From: an uncultured Lachnospiraceae bacterium
Lineage (GTDB): Bacteria > Bacillota > Clostridia > Lachnospirales > Lachnospiraceae
NCBI GenBank assembly: GCA_910586315.1
Contig: CAJUIP010000013.1
Location: forward strand, 17,714 to 81,713
Direction of reading: 5' to 3'
Length of the DNA stretch: 64,000 nt
In this document: in pieces, positions 24,789 through 33,006 of the stretch
Layout: each line of letters starts with the position of its first letter
Position numbering within the stretch: position 1 is the stretch's first letter
Position numbers and translations under genes: made by a program
Notes under the pieces: generated by a model
Seen by the model: only the letters and a program-made list of their open reading frames with translations
Told to the model about the DNA's origin: nothing
The model's database searches: none

Positions 24789-24914
24789 CCGGAAGTTAAA
24801 AGAAAAATCCTGAATGGTTCTGATATAAAAGCAACACTTAATCCTGAAAGGGAATCAACATCATTGCAGGTTGCAATGTCATAGTGTTCCACCTATGTTG
24901 GGCTGCTCTAGGAT

Positions 24915-24943
24915 GAACGCACCGGATATCGGTTTTTGCGTTC
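24915..24943 (+). other. Stem-loop in the rpsJ-rplC spacer
   Basis: GAACGCA (24915-24921) pairs with TGCGTTC (24937-24943), with an inner CCG/CGG closing GATAT. It lies in a 185-base spacer, long for this operon. The apical CCGGATAT resembles the apical GGATAT hairpin of the rpsJ leader. Confidence 0.5.
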
Positions 24944-24973
24944 CGCTGTAGATTAGTAACAGGAGGTAAGAAA

Positions 24974-25609
24974 ATGAAGAAAGCGATTTTAGCTACAAAA
25001 GTCGGAATGACTCAGATCTTCAATGACGAAGGCGTTCTCGTTCCGGTAACAGTTCTTCAGGCTGGACCGTGCGTGGTAACACAGGTTAAGACAGAAGAAA
25101 ATGACGGCTATAAGGCTGTCCAGGTAGGTTTTGTTGATAAGAGAGAAAAACTCGTCAGCAAGCCGGTAAAAGGCCATTTTGATAAGGCTGGCGTATCTTA
25201 CAAGAGATATGTGAGAGAATTCAGATTTGAAAATGCAGAAGAGTATAATGTAAAAGATGAAATTAAGGCTGACATCTTCGCAGCAGGCGATAAAGTGGAT
25301 GCAACAGCTATCTCCAAAGGGAAAGGTTTCCAGGGTGCTATTAAGAGACTCGGACAGCACAGAGGCCCCATGGCTCATGGTTCCAAGTTCCATCGTCATC
25401 AGGGTTCCAACGGTTCTGCAACAACTCCGGGCCGCGTATTCAAGGGCAAAGGCATGCCAGGTCATATGGGCAACAAGAGAATCACTACCCAGAACCTGGA
25501 AGTTGTAAGGGTTGATGTTGAAAACAACGTAATTCTGGTTAAAGGCGCTGTACCAGGCCCGAAGAAATCCTTAGTAACACTGAAGGAAACAGTAAAAGCT
25601 GGCAAGTAA
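24974..25609 (+). CDS. rplC: 50S ribosomal protein L3 (uL3)
   Basis: L3 is an early assembly protein near the peptidyl-transferase centre. The 211-residue frame begins MKKAILATKVGMTQIF and contains the HRGPMAHGSKFHR loop that reaches the catalytic site, with the modified-Gln region of other bacteria nearby. AGGAGGTAAG precedes the ATG. Confidence 0.97.
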   Translation: MKKAILATKVGMTQIFNDEGVLVPVTVLQAGPCVVTQVKTEENDGYKAVQVGFVDKREKLVSKPVKGHFDKAGVSYKRYVREFRFENAEEYNVKDEIKADIFAAGDKVDATAISKGKGFQGAIKRLGQHRGPMAHGSKFHRHQGSNGSATTPGRVFKGKGMPGHMGNKRITTQNLEVVRVDVENNVILVKGAVPGPKKSLVTLKETVKAGK

Positions 25610-25637
25610 GCTTTTATAGGAAAGGAGGAAAAAAGAA

Positions 25638-26258
25638 ATGGCAAATGTATCCGTATATAATATGGAAGGAAAAGAAGTTGGCACAATGGAGCTTAACGAT
25701 GCCGTATTCGGTGTTGAAGTGAACGAACATCTCGTACACATGGCCGTTGTTGCACAGCTTGCAAATAAACGTCAGGGAACACAGAAAGCAAAGACCCGTT
25801 CCGAAGTTTCCGGCGGCGGAAGAAAACCGTGGAGACAGAAGGGAACCGGCCATGCAAGACAGGGCTCCACAAGAGCACCGCAGTGGACAGGCGGCGGAGT
25901 TGTGTTTGCTCCGACTCCCAGGGATTATACGATCCGTCTTAATAAGAAAGAGAAAAGGGCTGCTCTCAAGTCTGCTTTAACAAGCCGTGTGAATGAGAAC
26001 AAATTCATTGTGGTTGACGAGCTGAAGTTCGATGAGATTAAGACAAAGAACTTTAAGAGCGTTATGAGCAATCTGAAGGTATCCAAAGCCCTGGTGGTTC
26101 TTGCTGACAATGATAAGAATACAGTTCTTTCCGCAAGAAACCTTCCGGACGTTAAGACTTCCCTTGTCAATACAATCAATGTATATGACATTTTGAAATA
26201 TAACACAGTGGTAGCGACAAAGGCTGCCGTTGCTTCTATCGAGGAGGTGTACGCATAA
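25638..26258 (+). CDS. rplD: 50S ribosomal protein L4 (uL4)
   Basis: L4 lines the exit tunnel and, in well-studied bacteria, represses its own S10 operon by binding the leader. The 206 residues include the tunnel loop (KTRSEVSGGGRKPWRQKGTG). The stop overlaps the next start (TAATG), coupling it to rplW. Its autoregulatory role here is an inference that fits the leader upstream of rpsJ. Confidence 0.97.
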   Translation: MANVSVYNMEGKEVGTMELNDAVFGVEVNEHLVHMAVVAQLANKRQGTQKAKTRSEVSGGGRKPWRQKGTGHARQGSTRAPQWTGGGVVFAPTPRDYTIRLNKKEKRAALKSALTSRVNENKFIVVDELKFDEIKTKNFKSVMSNLKVSKALVVLADNDKNTVLSARNLPDVKTSLVNTINVYDILKYNTVVATKAAVASIEEVYA

Positions 26259-26557
26259 TGGCAAATGTACAGTACTACGACGTAATCCTCAAACCGGTTG
26301 TAACTGAGAAAAGCATGAACGCTATGAGCGAGAAAAAGTATACATTTCTGGTTCATCCGGATGCAAATAAGAGCATGATTAAAGAGGCTGTTGAGAAAAT
26401 GTTCCCGGGAACAAAGGTTGACAGCGTAAATACACAGAATCTGGACGGCAAGAAGCGCAGACGCGGTATGGTTGTCGGCAAAACTTCCAAAACAAAGAAA
26501 GCAATCGTCAAACTGACCGCAGACAGCAAGGAAATTGAAATTTTCCAGGGCCTGTAA
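26258..26557 (+). CDS. rplW: 50S ribosomal protein L23 (uL23)
   Basis: L23 borders the tunnel exit and docks trigger factor and SRP. The 99 residues start MANVQYYDVILKPVVTEKS and include the KVDSVNTQNLDGKKRR basic loop. It overlaps rplD by one base. A 184-base GC-rich spacer with several small hairpins follows before rplB. Confidence 0.96.
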   Translation: MANVQYYDVILKPVVTEKSMNAMSEKKYTFLVHPDANKSMIKEAVEKMFPGTKVDSVNTQNLDGKKRRRGMVVGKTSKTKKAIVKLTADSKEIEIFQGL

Positions 26558-26741
26558 GCGTCTGACGAGTCGGAAGTTCCGCAGGCAGGAGATGAGCCTG
26601 GGGAAACTTGTTCGCGGCGCATGGAGCACCTGGCAGGTTTTTTGAACCCCCGGTGCAAAAGCGGCCGCCGATACACTATGTGACCTTCTAAGTCACGAGA
26701 ATTAAAAGAGAAACGCCAGAGGGCGTTGAAAGGAGCAAAAA
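26558..26741 (+). other. Long hairpin-rich spacer between rplW and rplB
   Basis: Where most bacteria have few bases, this spacer has 184. GCACCTGG (about 26629) can pair with CCCCCGGTGC, GTGAC with GTCAC (26680-26696), and AACGCC with GGGCGTT just before the rplB ribosome binding site. No reading frame with ribosomal homology is seen. Its composition is more GC-rich than its neighbours. Confidence 0.6.
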
Positions 26742-27581
26742 ATGGGAATTAAAACCTATAACCCATATACACCTTCCAGAAGAAACATGACTGGTTCCGA
26801 TTTTTCTGAGATCACAAAGAAATCTCCGGAGAAAGCGCTGCTTGTTTCCCTGAAGAAAAACGCTGGACGTAATAACCAGGGTAAGATTACCGTCAGACAT
26901 CAGGGCGGCGGAAACAGAAAAAAATATAGAATGATAGACTTTAAGAGAAATTCCAAAGATGGAATTCCTGCTACTGTAATCGGCATTGAATATGATCCGA
27001 ACAGAAGCGCCAATGTTGCTTTGATCTGTTATGCAGACGGCGAGAAAGCATACATCCTTGCGCCCCAGGGCCTTACTGACGGTATGAAGGTAATGAGCGG
27101 TGAGCACGCAGAAGCCAAGGTGGGCAACTGTTTACCGTTATCCCTGATTCCGGTCGGCGCACAGGTACACAATATTGAACTGCATCCTGGCAAAGGCGGA
27201 CAGTTAGTACGTTCGGCCGGTAATGCGGCTCAGCTGATGGCAAAAGAAGGAAAGTATGCAACACTTCGTTTACCTTCCGGTGAAATGAGAATGGTTCCGA
27301 TCGAGTGCCGTGCGACTGTGGGCGTTGTCGGCAATGGAGATCACAACCTGATTAAGATTGGTAAAGCCGGCAGAAAGCGTCACATGGGTATTCGTCCGAC
27401 CGTCCGCGGTTCTGTTATGAACCCCAACGACCATCCGCATGGCGGTGGTGAAGGCAAGACTGGTATCGGTCGTCCGGGTCCGTGCACACCGTGGGGCAAG
27501 CCTGCTCTTGGCCTTAAGACCAGAAAGAAAAATAAACAGTCTAACAAGTTGATTGTAAGAAGAAGAAACGGTAAGGCGTAA
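26742..27581 (+). CDS. rplB: 50S ribosomal protein L2 (uL2)
   Basis: L2 is needed for subunit association and peptidyl transfer. The 279 residues are the full family length. The GRNNQGKITVRHQGGG start region, the RSAGNAAQLMAKEG core and the C-terminal NPNDHPHGGGEGKTGIGR loop with the conserved His are present. AAAGGAGC precedes the ATG. Confidence 0.97.
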   Translation: MGIKTYNPYTPSRRNMTGSDFSEITKKSPEKALLVSLKKNAGRNNQGKITVRHQGGGNRKKYRMIDFKRNSKDGIPATVIGIEYDPNRSANVALICYADGEKAYILAPQGLTDGMKVMSGEHAEAKVGNCLPLSLIPVGAQVHNIELHPGKGGQLVRSAGNAAQLMAKEGKYATLRLPSGEMRMVPIECRATVGVVGNGDHNLIKIGKAGRKRHMGIRPTVRGSVMNPNDHPHGGGEGKTGIGRPGPCTPWGKPALGLKTRKKNKQSNKLIVRRRNGKA

Positions 27582-27599
27582 TCAATAGGAGGTAAAACG

Positions 27600-27881
27600 A
27601 TGGCTCGTTCACTTAAAAAAGGACCATTTGCTGATGCAAGCTTACTTAAAAAAGTAGACGCTATGAACGCAGCAGGACAGAAACAGGTGATTAAGACCTG
27701 GTCCCGCCGTTCCACAATCTTTCCGCAGATGGTAGGTCATACAATCGCAGTACACGATGGGAGAAAGCATGTTCCGGTATATGTAACAGAGGATATGGTG
27801 GGACATAAGCTTGGTGAGTTTGTTGCTACAAGAACTTACAGAGGCCATGGAAAAGATGAGAAGAAGTCCGGTCGTAAATAA
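27600..27881 (+). CDS. rpsS: 30S ribosomal protein S19 (uS19)
   Basis: S19 binds the 30S head near the A-site finger. The 93 residues start MARSLKKGPFAD and carry the conserved TWSRRSTIFPQMVGHTIAVHDGRKHVPV. AGGAGGTAAAACG precedes the ATG, 18 bases after rplB. Confidence 0.97.
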   Translation: MARSLKKGPFADASLLKKVDAMNAAGQKQVIKTWSRRSTIFPQMVGHTIAVHDGRKHVPVYVTEDMVGHKLGEFVATRTYRGHGKDEKKSGRK

Positions 27882-27910
27882 TTAAGACGCTTTGAAAGGA
27901 GGTTTTATCA

Positions 27911-28297
27911 ATGGCTAAGGGACATAGAAGTCAGATTAAGAGAGAAAGAAATGCTCAGAAGGATACAAGACCATCTGCAAAGCTGTCTTACGCAAGAGTA
28001 TCCGTTCAGAAGGCTTGTTTCGTATTAGATGCCATCAGGGGCAAAGATGTGCAGACTGCACTTGGTATTGTAACTTACAATCCCAGATATGCTTCTAGCT
28101 TAATAGAGAAATTACTGAAATCAGCAATTGCAAATGCTGAGAATAATAATGGTATGAGCGCGGAGAACCTGTATGTGGAGGAATGCTACGCAAACAAGGG
28201 ACCGACCATGAAGAGAGTAAAACCGAGAGCACAGGGCAGAGCTTACAGAATCGAAAAGAGAATGAGCCATATCACGATTGTGCTGAATGAGAGATAG
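27911..28297 (+). CDS. rplV: 50S ribosomal protein L22 (uL22)
   Basis: L22 lines the exit tunnel; its beta-hairpin is the site of macrolide-resistance mutations. The 128 residues include the conserved YARVSVQKACFVLDAIRGK and the C-terminal hairpin KPRAQGRAYRIEKRMSHITIVL. A strong AAAGGAGG precedes the ATG. Confidence 0.97.
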   Translation: MAKGHRSQIKRERNAQKDTRPSAKLSYARVSVQKACFVLDAIRGKDVQTALGIVTYNPRYASSLIEKLLKSAIANAENNNGMSAENLYVEECYANKGPTMKRVKPRAQGRAYRIEKRMSHITIVLNER

Positions 28298-28306
28298 GAG
28301 GCAGTT

Positions 28307-28963
28307 ATGGGACAGAAAGTTAATCCACACGGCATGAGAGTCGGTGTTATTAAAGACTGGGATTCCAGATGGTATGCTGAAGCTGGTTTTGCTGACAACC
28401 TTGTAGAGGACCACAAGATCAGAACATATCTGAAAAAGAAATTATACAGCGCCGGTGTTTCCAAAATCGAAATCGAACGCGCTTCTGACAGAGTGAAAAT
28501 CATCGTTCACACAGCAAAGCCCGGCGTTGTTATCGGCAAGGGCGGAGCAGAGATCGAAAAATTGAAAGCTGAAGTTCAGAAGATGACAGATAAGAAGCTG
28601 TTTGTAGATATTAAGGAAATCAAGAGACCTGACCGCGATGCACAGCTCGTTGCAGAATCCATCGCACAGCAGCTTGAGAACCGTGTTTCCTTCCGCCGTG
28701 CTATGAAGTCTACTATGGGCCGCTCCATGAAGGCTGGCGTTCTGGGCATCAAGACAGCCGTAGGCGGACGTCTTGGCGGTGCAGATATTGCCCGTACAGA
28801 GTTTTACAGCGAGGGAACAATCCCGCTTCAGACATTAAGAGCAGATATTGACTATGGTTTCGCAGAGGCAGATACAACCTACGGCAAGCTTGGCGTTAAG
28901 GTTTGGATCTACAAAGGCGAGGTTCTTCCTACGAAGGGAAATAAGGAAGGGAGCGATAAATAA
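28307..28963 (+). CDS. rpsC: 30S ribosomal protein S3 (uS3)
   Basis: S3 forms part of the mRNA entry channel and its helicase. The 218 residues include an N-terminal KH domain with the GVVIGKGGAEIEKL loop and the C-terminal domain around GVLGIKTAVGGRLGGADIARTE. It starts 9 bases after rplV and overlaps the rplP start by one base. Confidence 0.97.
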   Translation: MGQKVNPHGMRVGVIKDWDSRWYAEAGFADNLVEDHKIRTYLKKKLYSAGVSKIEIERASDRVKIIVHTAKPGVVIGKGGAEIEKLKAEVQKMTDKKLFVDIKEIKRPDRDAQLVAESIAQQLENRVSFRRAMKSTMGRSMKAGVLGIKTAVGGRLGGADIARTEFYSEGTIPLQTLRADIDYGFAEADTTYGKLGVKVWIYKGEVLPTKGNKEGSDK

Positions 28964-29400
28964 TGTTAATGCCTAAGAGAGTAAAGCGCCGCAAACAGTT
29001 CCGCGGATCTATGGCCGGTAAAGCTTTAAGAGGAAATACAATCTCCAACGGTGAGTACGGCCTTGTTGCTATTGAACCGTGCTGGATCAAGTCCAATCAG
29101 ATTGAGGCAGCCCGTGTTGCCATGACTCGTTACATCAAGCGTGGTGGTAAAGTCTGGATTAAGATTTTCCCGGATAAGCCGGTTACAGCAAAGCCCGCTG
29201 AAACTCGTATGGGTTCCGGTAAAGGCGCTCTTGAATACTGGGTAGCAGTTGTTAAACCAGGCCGTGTGATGTTTGAAATCGCTGGCGTTCCTGAAGAAAC
29301 AGCAAAAGAGGCTCTTCGTCTTGCCATGCACAAACTTCCGTGTAAGTGTAAGATCGCTTCCAAAGCAGACTTAGAAGGCGGTGATAACAGTGAAAACTAA
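28963..29400 (+). CDS. rplP: 50S ribosomal protein L16 (uL16)
   Basis: L16 organises the tRNA A and P sites of the 50S. The 145 residues start MLMPKRVKRRKQFRG and contain the GRVMFEIAGVPEETAKEALRLA C-terminal helix. Its start overlaps the rpsC stop (TAATG), and its 3' end overlaps the rpmC start. Confidence 0.97.
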   Translation: MLMPKRVKRRKQFRGSMAGKALRGNTISNGEYGLVAIEPCWIKSNQIEAARVAMTRYIKRGGKVWIKIFPDKPVTAKPAETRMGSGKGALEYWVAVVKPGRVMFEIAGVPEETAKEALRLAMHKLPCKCKIASKADLEGGDNSEN

Positions 29401-29599
29401 TAAATATGTAGAAGAATTAAATGCGAAGACAGCAGCAGAGTTAAACGAAGAATTAGTTGCAGCAAAGAAGGAACTTTTCAATCTGAGATTCCAGAACGCA
29501 ACCAATCAGTTAGATAACACAAGCAGAATCAAAGAGGTTCGTAAGAACATCGCAAGAATTCAGACTGTTATCACAGCAAAAGCAAAGGTTGCTAACTAA
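29390..29599 (+). CDS. rpmC: 50S ribosomal protein L29 (uL29)
   Basis: L29 is a small helical hairpin at the tunnel exit. I prefer the GTG at 29390 (69 residues) because AAGGCGG lies about 8 bases before it; an in-frame GTG at 29381 would add three residues. The TAAELNEELVAAKKELFNLRFQ and IKEVRKNIARIQTVI helices are typical. The start lies inside the last codons of rplP, so the two are coupled. Confidence 0.95.
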   Translation: MKTNKYVEELNAKTAAELNEELVAAKKELFNLRFQNATNQLDNTSRIKEVRKNIARIQTVITAKAKVAN

Positions 29600-29702
29600 T
29601 TCATAAAAGCTGGCCGAAATTCGTATATCGGATAGATTGGCTGCTATTATGACACACGCCGACGCGTGTAACAAACCTAAATTTGAAAGGAGACTATCCG
29701 TC

Positions 29703-29957
29703 GTGGAAAGAAATCTTAGAAAAACACGTTCTGGTAAGGTAGTTAGCAACAAGATGGACAAAACAATTGTCGTTGCTATCGAGGATCACGTAAAGCATCC
29801 GTTAATCGGTAAGATTGTTAAAAAGACATATAAGTTAAAAGCTCATGATGAGAAAAATGAGTGCAATATTGGCGATACAGTAAAAGTGATGGAGACAAGA
29901 CCGTTATCCAAGGATAAAAGATGGAGACTTGTTGAAATCATCGAGAAGGCAAGATAA
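29703..29957 (+). CDS. rpsQ: 30S ribosomal protein S17 (uS17)
   Basis: S17 is a primary 16S rRNA-binding protein. The 84-residue frame starts at GTG 29703 with AAAGGAG (29686-29692) 10 bases upstream; longer in-frame starts would add non-homologous sequence. NLRKTRSGKVVSNKMDKTIVVAIE and the C-terminal RPLSKDKRWRLVEIIEKA are diagnostic. A 147-base spacer follows. Confidence 0.95.
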   Translation: MERNLRKTRSGKVVSNKMDKTIVVAIEDHVKHPLIGKIVKKTYKLKAHDEKNECNIGDTVKVMETRPLSKDKRWRLVEIIEKAR

Positions 29958-30104
29958 GAGAAATGATACAGAGTGGCGTTTCGCCAGGCAGGCGCAGCGA
30001 GGCGGAGGGATCCGGCTCAACACGGCGCGGCTTCGCACGGAGTGAGGTTCTTCGTGTTTCCCAGCAGTGAGCGAAGCGAACGAAAAGGAAGGAGTATTTA
30101 GGGC
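29958..30104 (+). repeat. GC-rich imperfect repeat spacer between rpsQ and rplN
   Basis: This 147-base spacer holds several GAGCGAAGCGAACG-like and GGCGCAGCGAGGCGG-like stretches that resemble the intergenic repeats near rpsN and rpsH. TGGCGTTTCGCCA forms a small hairpin (29972-29984). No gene is visible. A GGAAGGAG ribosome binding site for rplN ends it. Confidence 0.5.
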
Positions 30105-30473
30105 ATGATTCAGCAGGAATCCAGATTAAAGGTTGCCGACAATACAGGTGCAAGAGAACTGCTTTGTATCCGTGTTATGGGCGGCTCTACAAGAAGATAT
30201 GCTAATATCGGTGATATCATCGTAGCTTCCGTTAAAGATGCAACACCAGGCGGCGTTGTTAAGAAGGGCGATGTTGTAAAGGCCGTTGTTGTTCGTACAG
30301 TAAAAGGCGCACGTCGGAAAGACGGTTCTTATATCAAGTTCGATGAGAACGCAGCAGTTATTATCAAGGATGATAAGACTCCAAGAGGAACCCGTATTTT
30401 TGGGCCGGTGGCGAGAGAGCTTCGTGAGAAACAGTTCATGAAGATTGTATCTCTGGCTCCGGAAGTATTATAA
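30105..30473 (+). CDS. rplN: 50S ribosomal protein L14 (uL14)
   Basis: L14 lies at the subunit interface and binds RsfS. The 122 residues start MIQQESRLKVADNTGARELLCIRVMGG and include RKDGSYIKFDENAAVII and TRIFGPVARELRE. It is the usual length. Confidence 0.97.
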   Translation: MIQQESRLKVADNTGARELLCIRVMGGSTRRYANIGDIIVASVKDATPGGVVKKGDVVKAVVVRTVKGARRKDGSYIKFDENAAVIIKDDKTPRGTRIFGPVARELREKQFMKIVSLAPEVL

Positions 30474-30487
30474 GGAGGTGCCAGATA

Positions 30488-30793
30488 ATGCATAAAATCA
30501 GAAAAGACGATATGGTTAAAGTTATCACAGGCAAAGATAAAGATAAGACCGGTAAGGTCCTTCATGTCGATACAAAAAAGAATACAGTTCTGGTTGAAGG
30601 CTGCAACATGGTGACAAAGCACACCAAACCGAGCCAGACAAATCAGAACGGCGGTATCGTTCATCAGGAAGCTGCCATGGACATCTCCAATGTTATGCTG
30701 CTCGTTGACGGAAAAGCAACAAGAGTTGGTTTTGAAGTTAAGGATGGCAAGAAAGTCCGTGTTGCCAAGACAACCGGTAAAGTAATCGACTAA
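30488..30793 (+). CDS. rplX: 50S ribosomal protein L24 (uL24)
   Basis: L24 initiates 50S assembly. The 101 residues carry the N-terminal KOW motif (KDDMVKVITGKDKDKTGKV) and NMVTKHTKPSQTNQNGGIVHQEA. AAGGAGGTGCCAGATA precedes the ATG. Confidence 0.96.
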   Translation: MHKIRKDDMVKVITGKDKDKTGKVLHVDTKKNTVLVEGCNMVTKHTKPSQTNQNGGIVHQEAAMDISNVMLLVDGKATRVGFEVKDGKKVRVAKTTGKVID

Positions 30794-30815
30794 GAGCAGA
30801 GAGGAGGAAAATAAG

Positions 30816-31355
30816 GTGTCTCGATTAAAAGAAATGTATCAGAACGAAATTGTTGATGCAATGACAAAAAAATTTGGATATAAGAATATCATGGAAGTGC
30901 CGAAGCTTAATAAGATCGTGATTAATATGGGCGTAGGCGAAGCAAAAGACAACGCGAAAGTCCTTGACTCTGCGGTTCGTGACTTGGAAATCATCACAGG
31001 TCAGAAGGCAGTTCTGACAAAAGCAAAAAAGTCCGTTGCTAACTTCAAAATCAGAGAGGGCATGGCAATCGGATGCAAAGTTACTCTTCGTGGAGAGAAG
31101 ATGTACGAGTTCGCAGACCGTTTAATCAACCTGGCTCTTCCCCGTGTACGTGACTTCCGCGGCGTAAATGCAAACGCATTTGACGGCAGAGGAAACTATG
31201 CACTTGGCATTAAAGAGCAGTTAATCTTCCCTGAAATTGAATACGATAAAGTTGATAAAGTAAGAGGCATGGATGTTATTTTTGTAACAACTGCAAAGAC
31301 CGATGAAGAAGCCCGTGAACTTTTGACATTATTCAATATGCCATTTGCAAAATAA
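30816..31355 (+). CDS. rplE: 50S ribosomal protein L5 (uL5)
   Basis: L5 is part of the 5S rRNP in the central protuberance. The frame starts at GTG 30816 after GAGGAGG and gives the normal 179 residues. NIMEVPKLNKIVINMGVGEA, KAKKSVANFKIREGMAIG and LPRVRDFRGVN are characteristic. Confidence 0.97.
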   Translation: MSRLKEMYQNEIVDAMTKKFGYKNIMEVPKLNKIVINMGVGEAKDNAKVLDSAVRDLEIITGQKAVLTKAKKSVANFKIREGMAIGCKVTLRGEKMYEFADRLINLALPRVRDFRGVNANAFDGRGNYALGIKEQLIFPEIEYDKVDKVRGMDVIFVTTAKTDEEARELLTLFNMPFAK

Positions 31356-31371
31356 GTAGGAGGATTTATCC

Positions 31372-31557
31372 ATGGCTAAAACTTCAATGAAGATTAAACA
31401 GCAGCGTCCTGCAAAGTTCTCCACAAGAGAATACAATCGTTGCAGAATCTGTGGTCGTCCGCACGCATATTTGAGAAAATACGGCATTTGCCGTATCTGC
31501 TTCCGCGAGCTGGCCTACAAAGGCGAAATCCCGGGAGTAAAGAAGGCTAGCTGGTAG
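31372..31557 (+). CDS. rpsN: 30S ribosomal protein S14, zinc type (uS14)
   Basis: This 61-residue S14 is the zinc-binding form typical of Firmicutes, with CRICG and CRIC supplying four Cys ligands. It completes the 30S head near the tRNA exit region. A second, zinc-free copy is often kept elsewhere in related genomes; none is in this window. A 289-base repeat-bearing spacer follows. Confidence 0.97.
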   Translation: MAKTSMKIKQQRPAKFSTREYNRCRICGRPHAYLRKYGICRICFRELAYKGEIPGVKKASW

Positions 31558-31577
31558 GCATTGAGCACTTAATGAGC

Positions 31578-31615
31578 GCGAGCCGGAGGCGAAGTGCGAA
31601 TTTAGTGCGAAAGCC
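31578..31615 (+). repeat. Intergenic 38-base repeat, copy 1
   Basis: It starts GCGAGCCGGAGGCGAAG and ends TTAGTGCGAAAGCC. It differs from copy 3 at only two positions and lies 20 bases after the rpsN stop. The 289-base gap 31558-31846 holds three such copies and no gene. Confidence 0.8.
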
Positions 31616-31634
31616 CTTCGCGAACCTTAGCGAG

Positions 31635-31675
31635 GCCGAGCCGAAGGCGAGAGCAGAGCTTAGTTGAGCGAAGAG
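31635..31675 (+). repeat. Intergenic repeat, degenerate copy 2
   Basis: GCCGAGCCGAAGGCGAGAG then AGCTTAGTTGAGCGAAG follows the same pattern as copies 1 and 3 with many substitutions and small insertions. Confidence 0.5.
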
Positions 31676-31707
31676 TCCCGGCAGCCAGAGTCTGAAAAGA
31701 CGCAGGA

Positions 31708-31745
31708 GCGAGCCGAAGGCAAAGTGCGAATTTAGTGCGAAAGCC
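31708..31745 (+). repeat. Intergenic 38-base repeat, copy 3
   Basis: It matches copy 1 at 36 of 38 positions at a distance of 130 bases. The flanking sequence of the two copies is not alike, so this is a discrete repeat unit and not a longer duplication. Confidence 0.8.
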
Positions 31746-31846
31746 GTTCTTCGGCCCCAGGGCCAAAGAACATACCTGTGCAGCGCAGGTTATGTACCTG
31801 CGAACCACAGCGACAAACCAACAATCCACAAGGAGGAAATATAATC

Positions 31847-32248
31847 ATGACTATGAGCGATCCGATTGCAGATATGCTTACAAGAATTCGTAATGCCAAT
31901 ACTGCAAAACATGATACAGTAGATGTACCGGCTTCCAAGATGAAATTAGCTATCGCTGATATCCTTGTAAGAGAGGGTTATATTAAGAAATATGATATCG
32001 TTGAAGACGGCGGATTCCAGACAATCCGTATTGCTTTAAAGTATGGCAAGGATAAAAATGAGAGAATCATTTCCGGTATCAAGAAGATTTCCAAACCAGG
32101 TTTACGTGTATATGCCGGCAAGGAAGATATGCCGAAGGTACTTGGCGGACTTGGCATTGCTATCGTATCCACCAATCAGGGCGTAATTACCGACAAACAG
32201 GCCCGCGAGCTTGGCGTAGGCGGCGAAGTCCTCGCTTTTGTGTGGTAG
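31847..32248 (+). CDS. rpsH: 30S ribosomal protein S8 (uS8)
   Basis: S8 binds helix 21 of 16S rRNA and in E. coli represses the spc operon. The 133-residue frame starts at ATG 31847 behind AAGGAGGAAATATAATC; longer in-frame starts fall in the repeat-bearing spacer. MTMSDPIADMLTRIRNAN and VLGGLGIAIVSTNQGVITDKQAR are diagnostic. A further copy of the intergenic repeat follows the stop. Confidence 0.97.
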   Translation: MTMSDPIADMLTRIRNANTAKHDTVDVPASKMKLAIADILVREGYIKKYDIVEDGGFQTIRIALKYGKDKNERIISGIKKISKPGLRVYAGKEDMPKVLGGLGIAIVSTNQGVITDKQARELGVGGEVLAFVW

Positions 32249-32257
32249 GCTGTGAAC

Positions 32258-32295
32258 ACGAGCTGAAGGCGAGAGGCGAATTTAGTGAGAACGCC
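32258..32295 (+). repeat. Intergenic repeat, copy 4
   Basis: ACGAGCTGAAGGCGAGAGG then CGAATTTAGTGAGAACGCC aligns without gaps to copies 1 and 3. It lies 10 bases after the rpsH stop in a 198-base spacer. The rest of that spacer includes a GC-rich stretch with the inverted pair CCCGC/GCGGGT-like arms and the rplF ribosome binding site. Confidence 0.65.
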
Positions 32296-32446
32296 GTTTA
32301 ATGTTATCACCCGCCGCCTGCAAAACCCGCTTTTACGGGCAGGGCGGTGTCGGCATGGCTTTTGCATGTCAAAGGCAAATAACATAGAAACTGAAAACAG
32401 AGTGTGTAAAAGCATGCTCCGAGAATTTAAGTAGGAGGTAAATGGC

Positions 32447-32989
32447 ATGTCACGTATTGGTAGAATGCCGGTTGCGATTCCCACAGGTGTAACTGTTACA
32501 ATCGCAGAAAACAATGTAGTGACCGTTAAGGGTCCGAAAGGAACACTGGAAAGAACTCTTCCGGTGGAAATGCAGATCAAAGAAGAAGATGGACACATTA
32601 TCGTAACAAGACCAAACGACTTAAAGAGAATGAAATCTCTTCATGGTCTCACTAGAACGTTAATCCATAACATGATCCACGGTGTTACCGAAGGCTATGA
32701 GAAGAAGCTGGAAGTTAACGGTGTTGGTTACAGAGCCGCGAAGCAGGGTAAGAAGCTGACTCTTTCCCTTGGCTATTCCCATCCGGTAGAAATGGAAGAT
32801 CCGGAAGGCATTGAGACTGTTCTGGAAGGTCAGAATATCATCATCGTTAAGGGCATCAGCAAAGAAAAGGTTGGCCAGTACGCTGCTGAAATCAGAAGCA
32901 AGAGAGAGCCGGAGCCGTATAAGGGCAAGGGTATCAAGTATGCTGATGAGGTTATCAGACGTAAAGTTGGTAAGACTGGTAAGAAATAA
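32447..32989 (+). CDS. rplF: 50S ribosomal protein L6 (uL6)
   Basis: L6 binds near the GTPase-associated region of the 50S. The 180 residues start MSRIGRMPVAIPTGVTVTI and end with the YAAEIRSKREPEPYKGKGIKYADE signature. AGGAGGTAAATGGC precedes the ATG. Confidence 0.97.
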   Translation: MSRIGRMPVAIPTGVTVTIAENNVVTVKGPKGTLERTLPVEMQIKEEDGHIIVTRPNDLKRMKSLHGLTRTLIHNMIHGVTEGYEKKLEVNGVGYRAAKQGKKLTLSLGYSHPVEMEDPEGIETVLEGQNIIIVKGISKEKVGQYAAEIRSKREPEPYKGKGIKYADEVIRRKVGKTGKK

Positions 32990-33006
32990 TTAAGGAGAGT
33001 GTAAAA

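Noticed and set aside
25925..26629. Minus-strand open frame of 234 codons over rplD and rplW
   Set aside because: It is antisense to two certain ribosomal genes, has no family resemblance, and arises from their codon bias.
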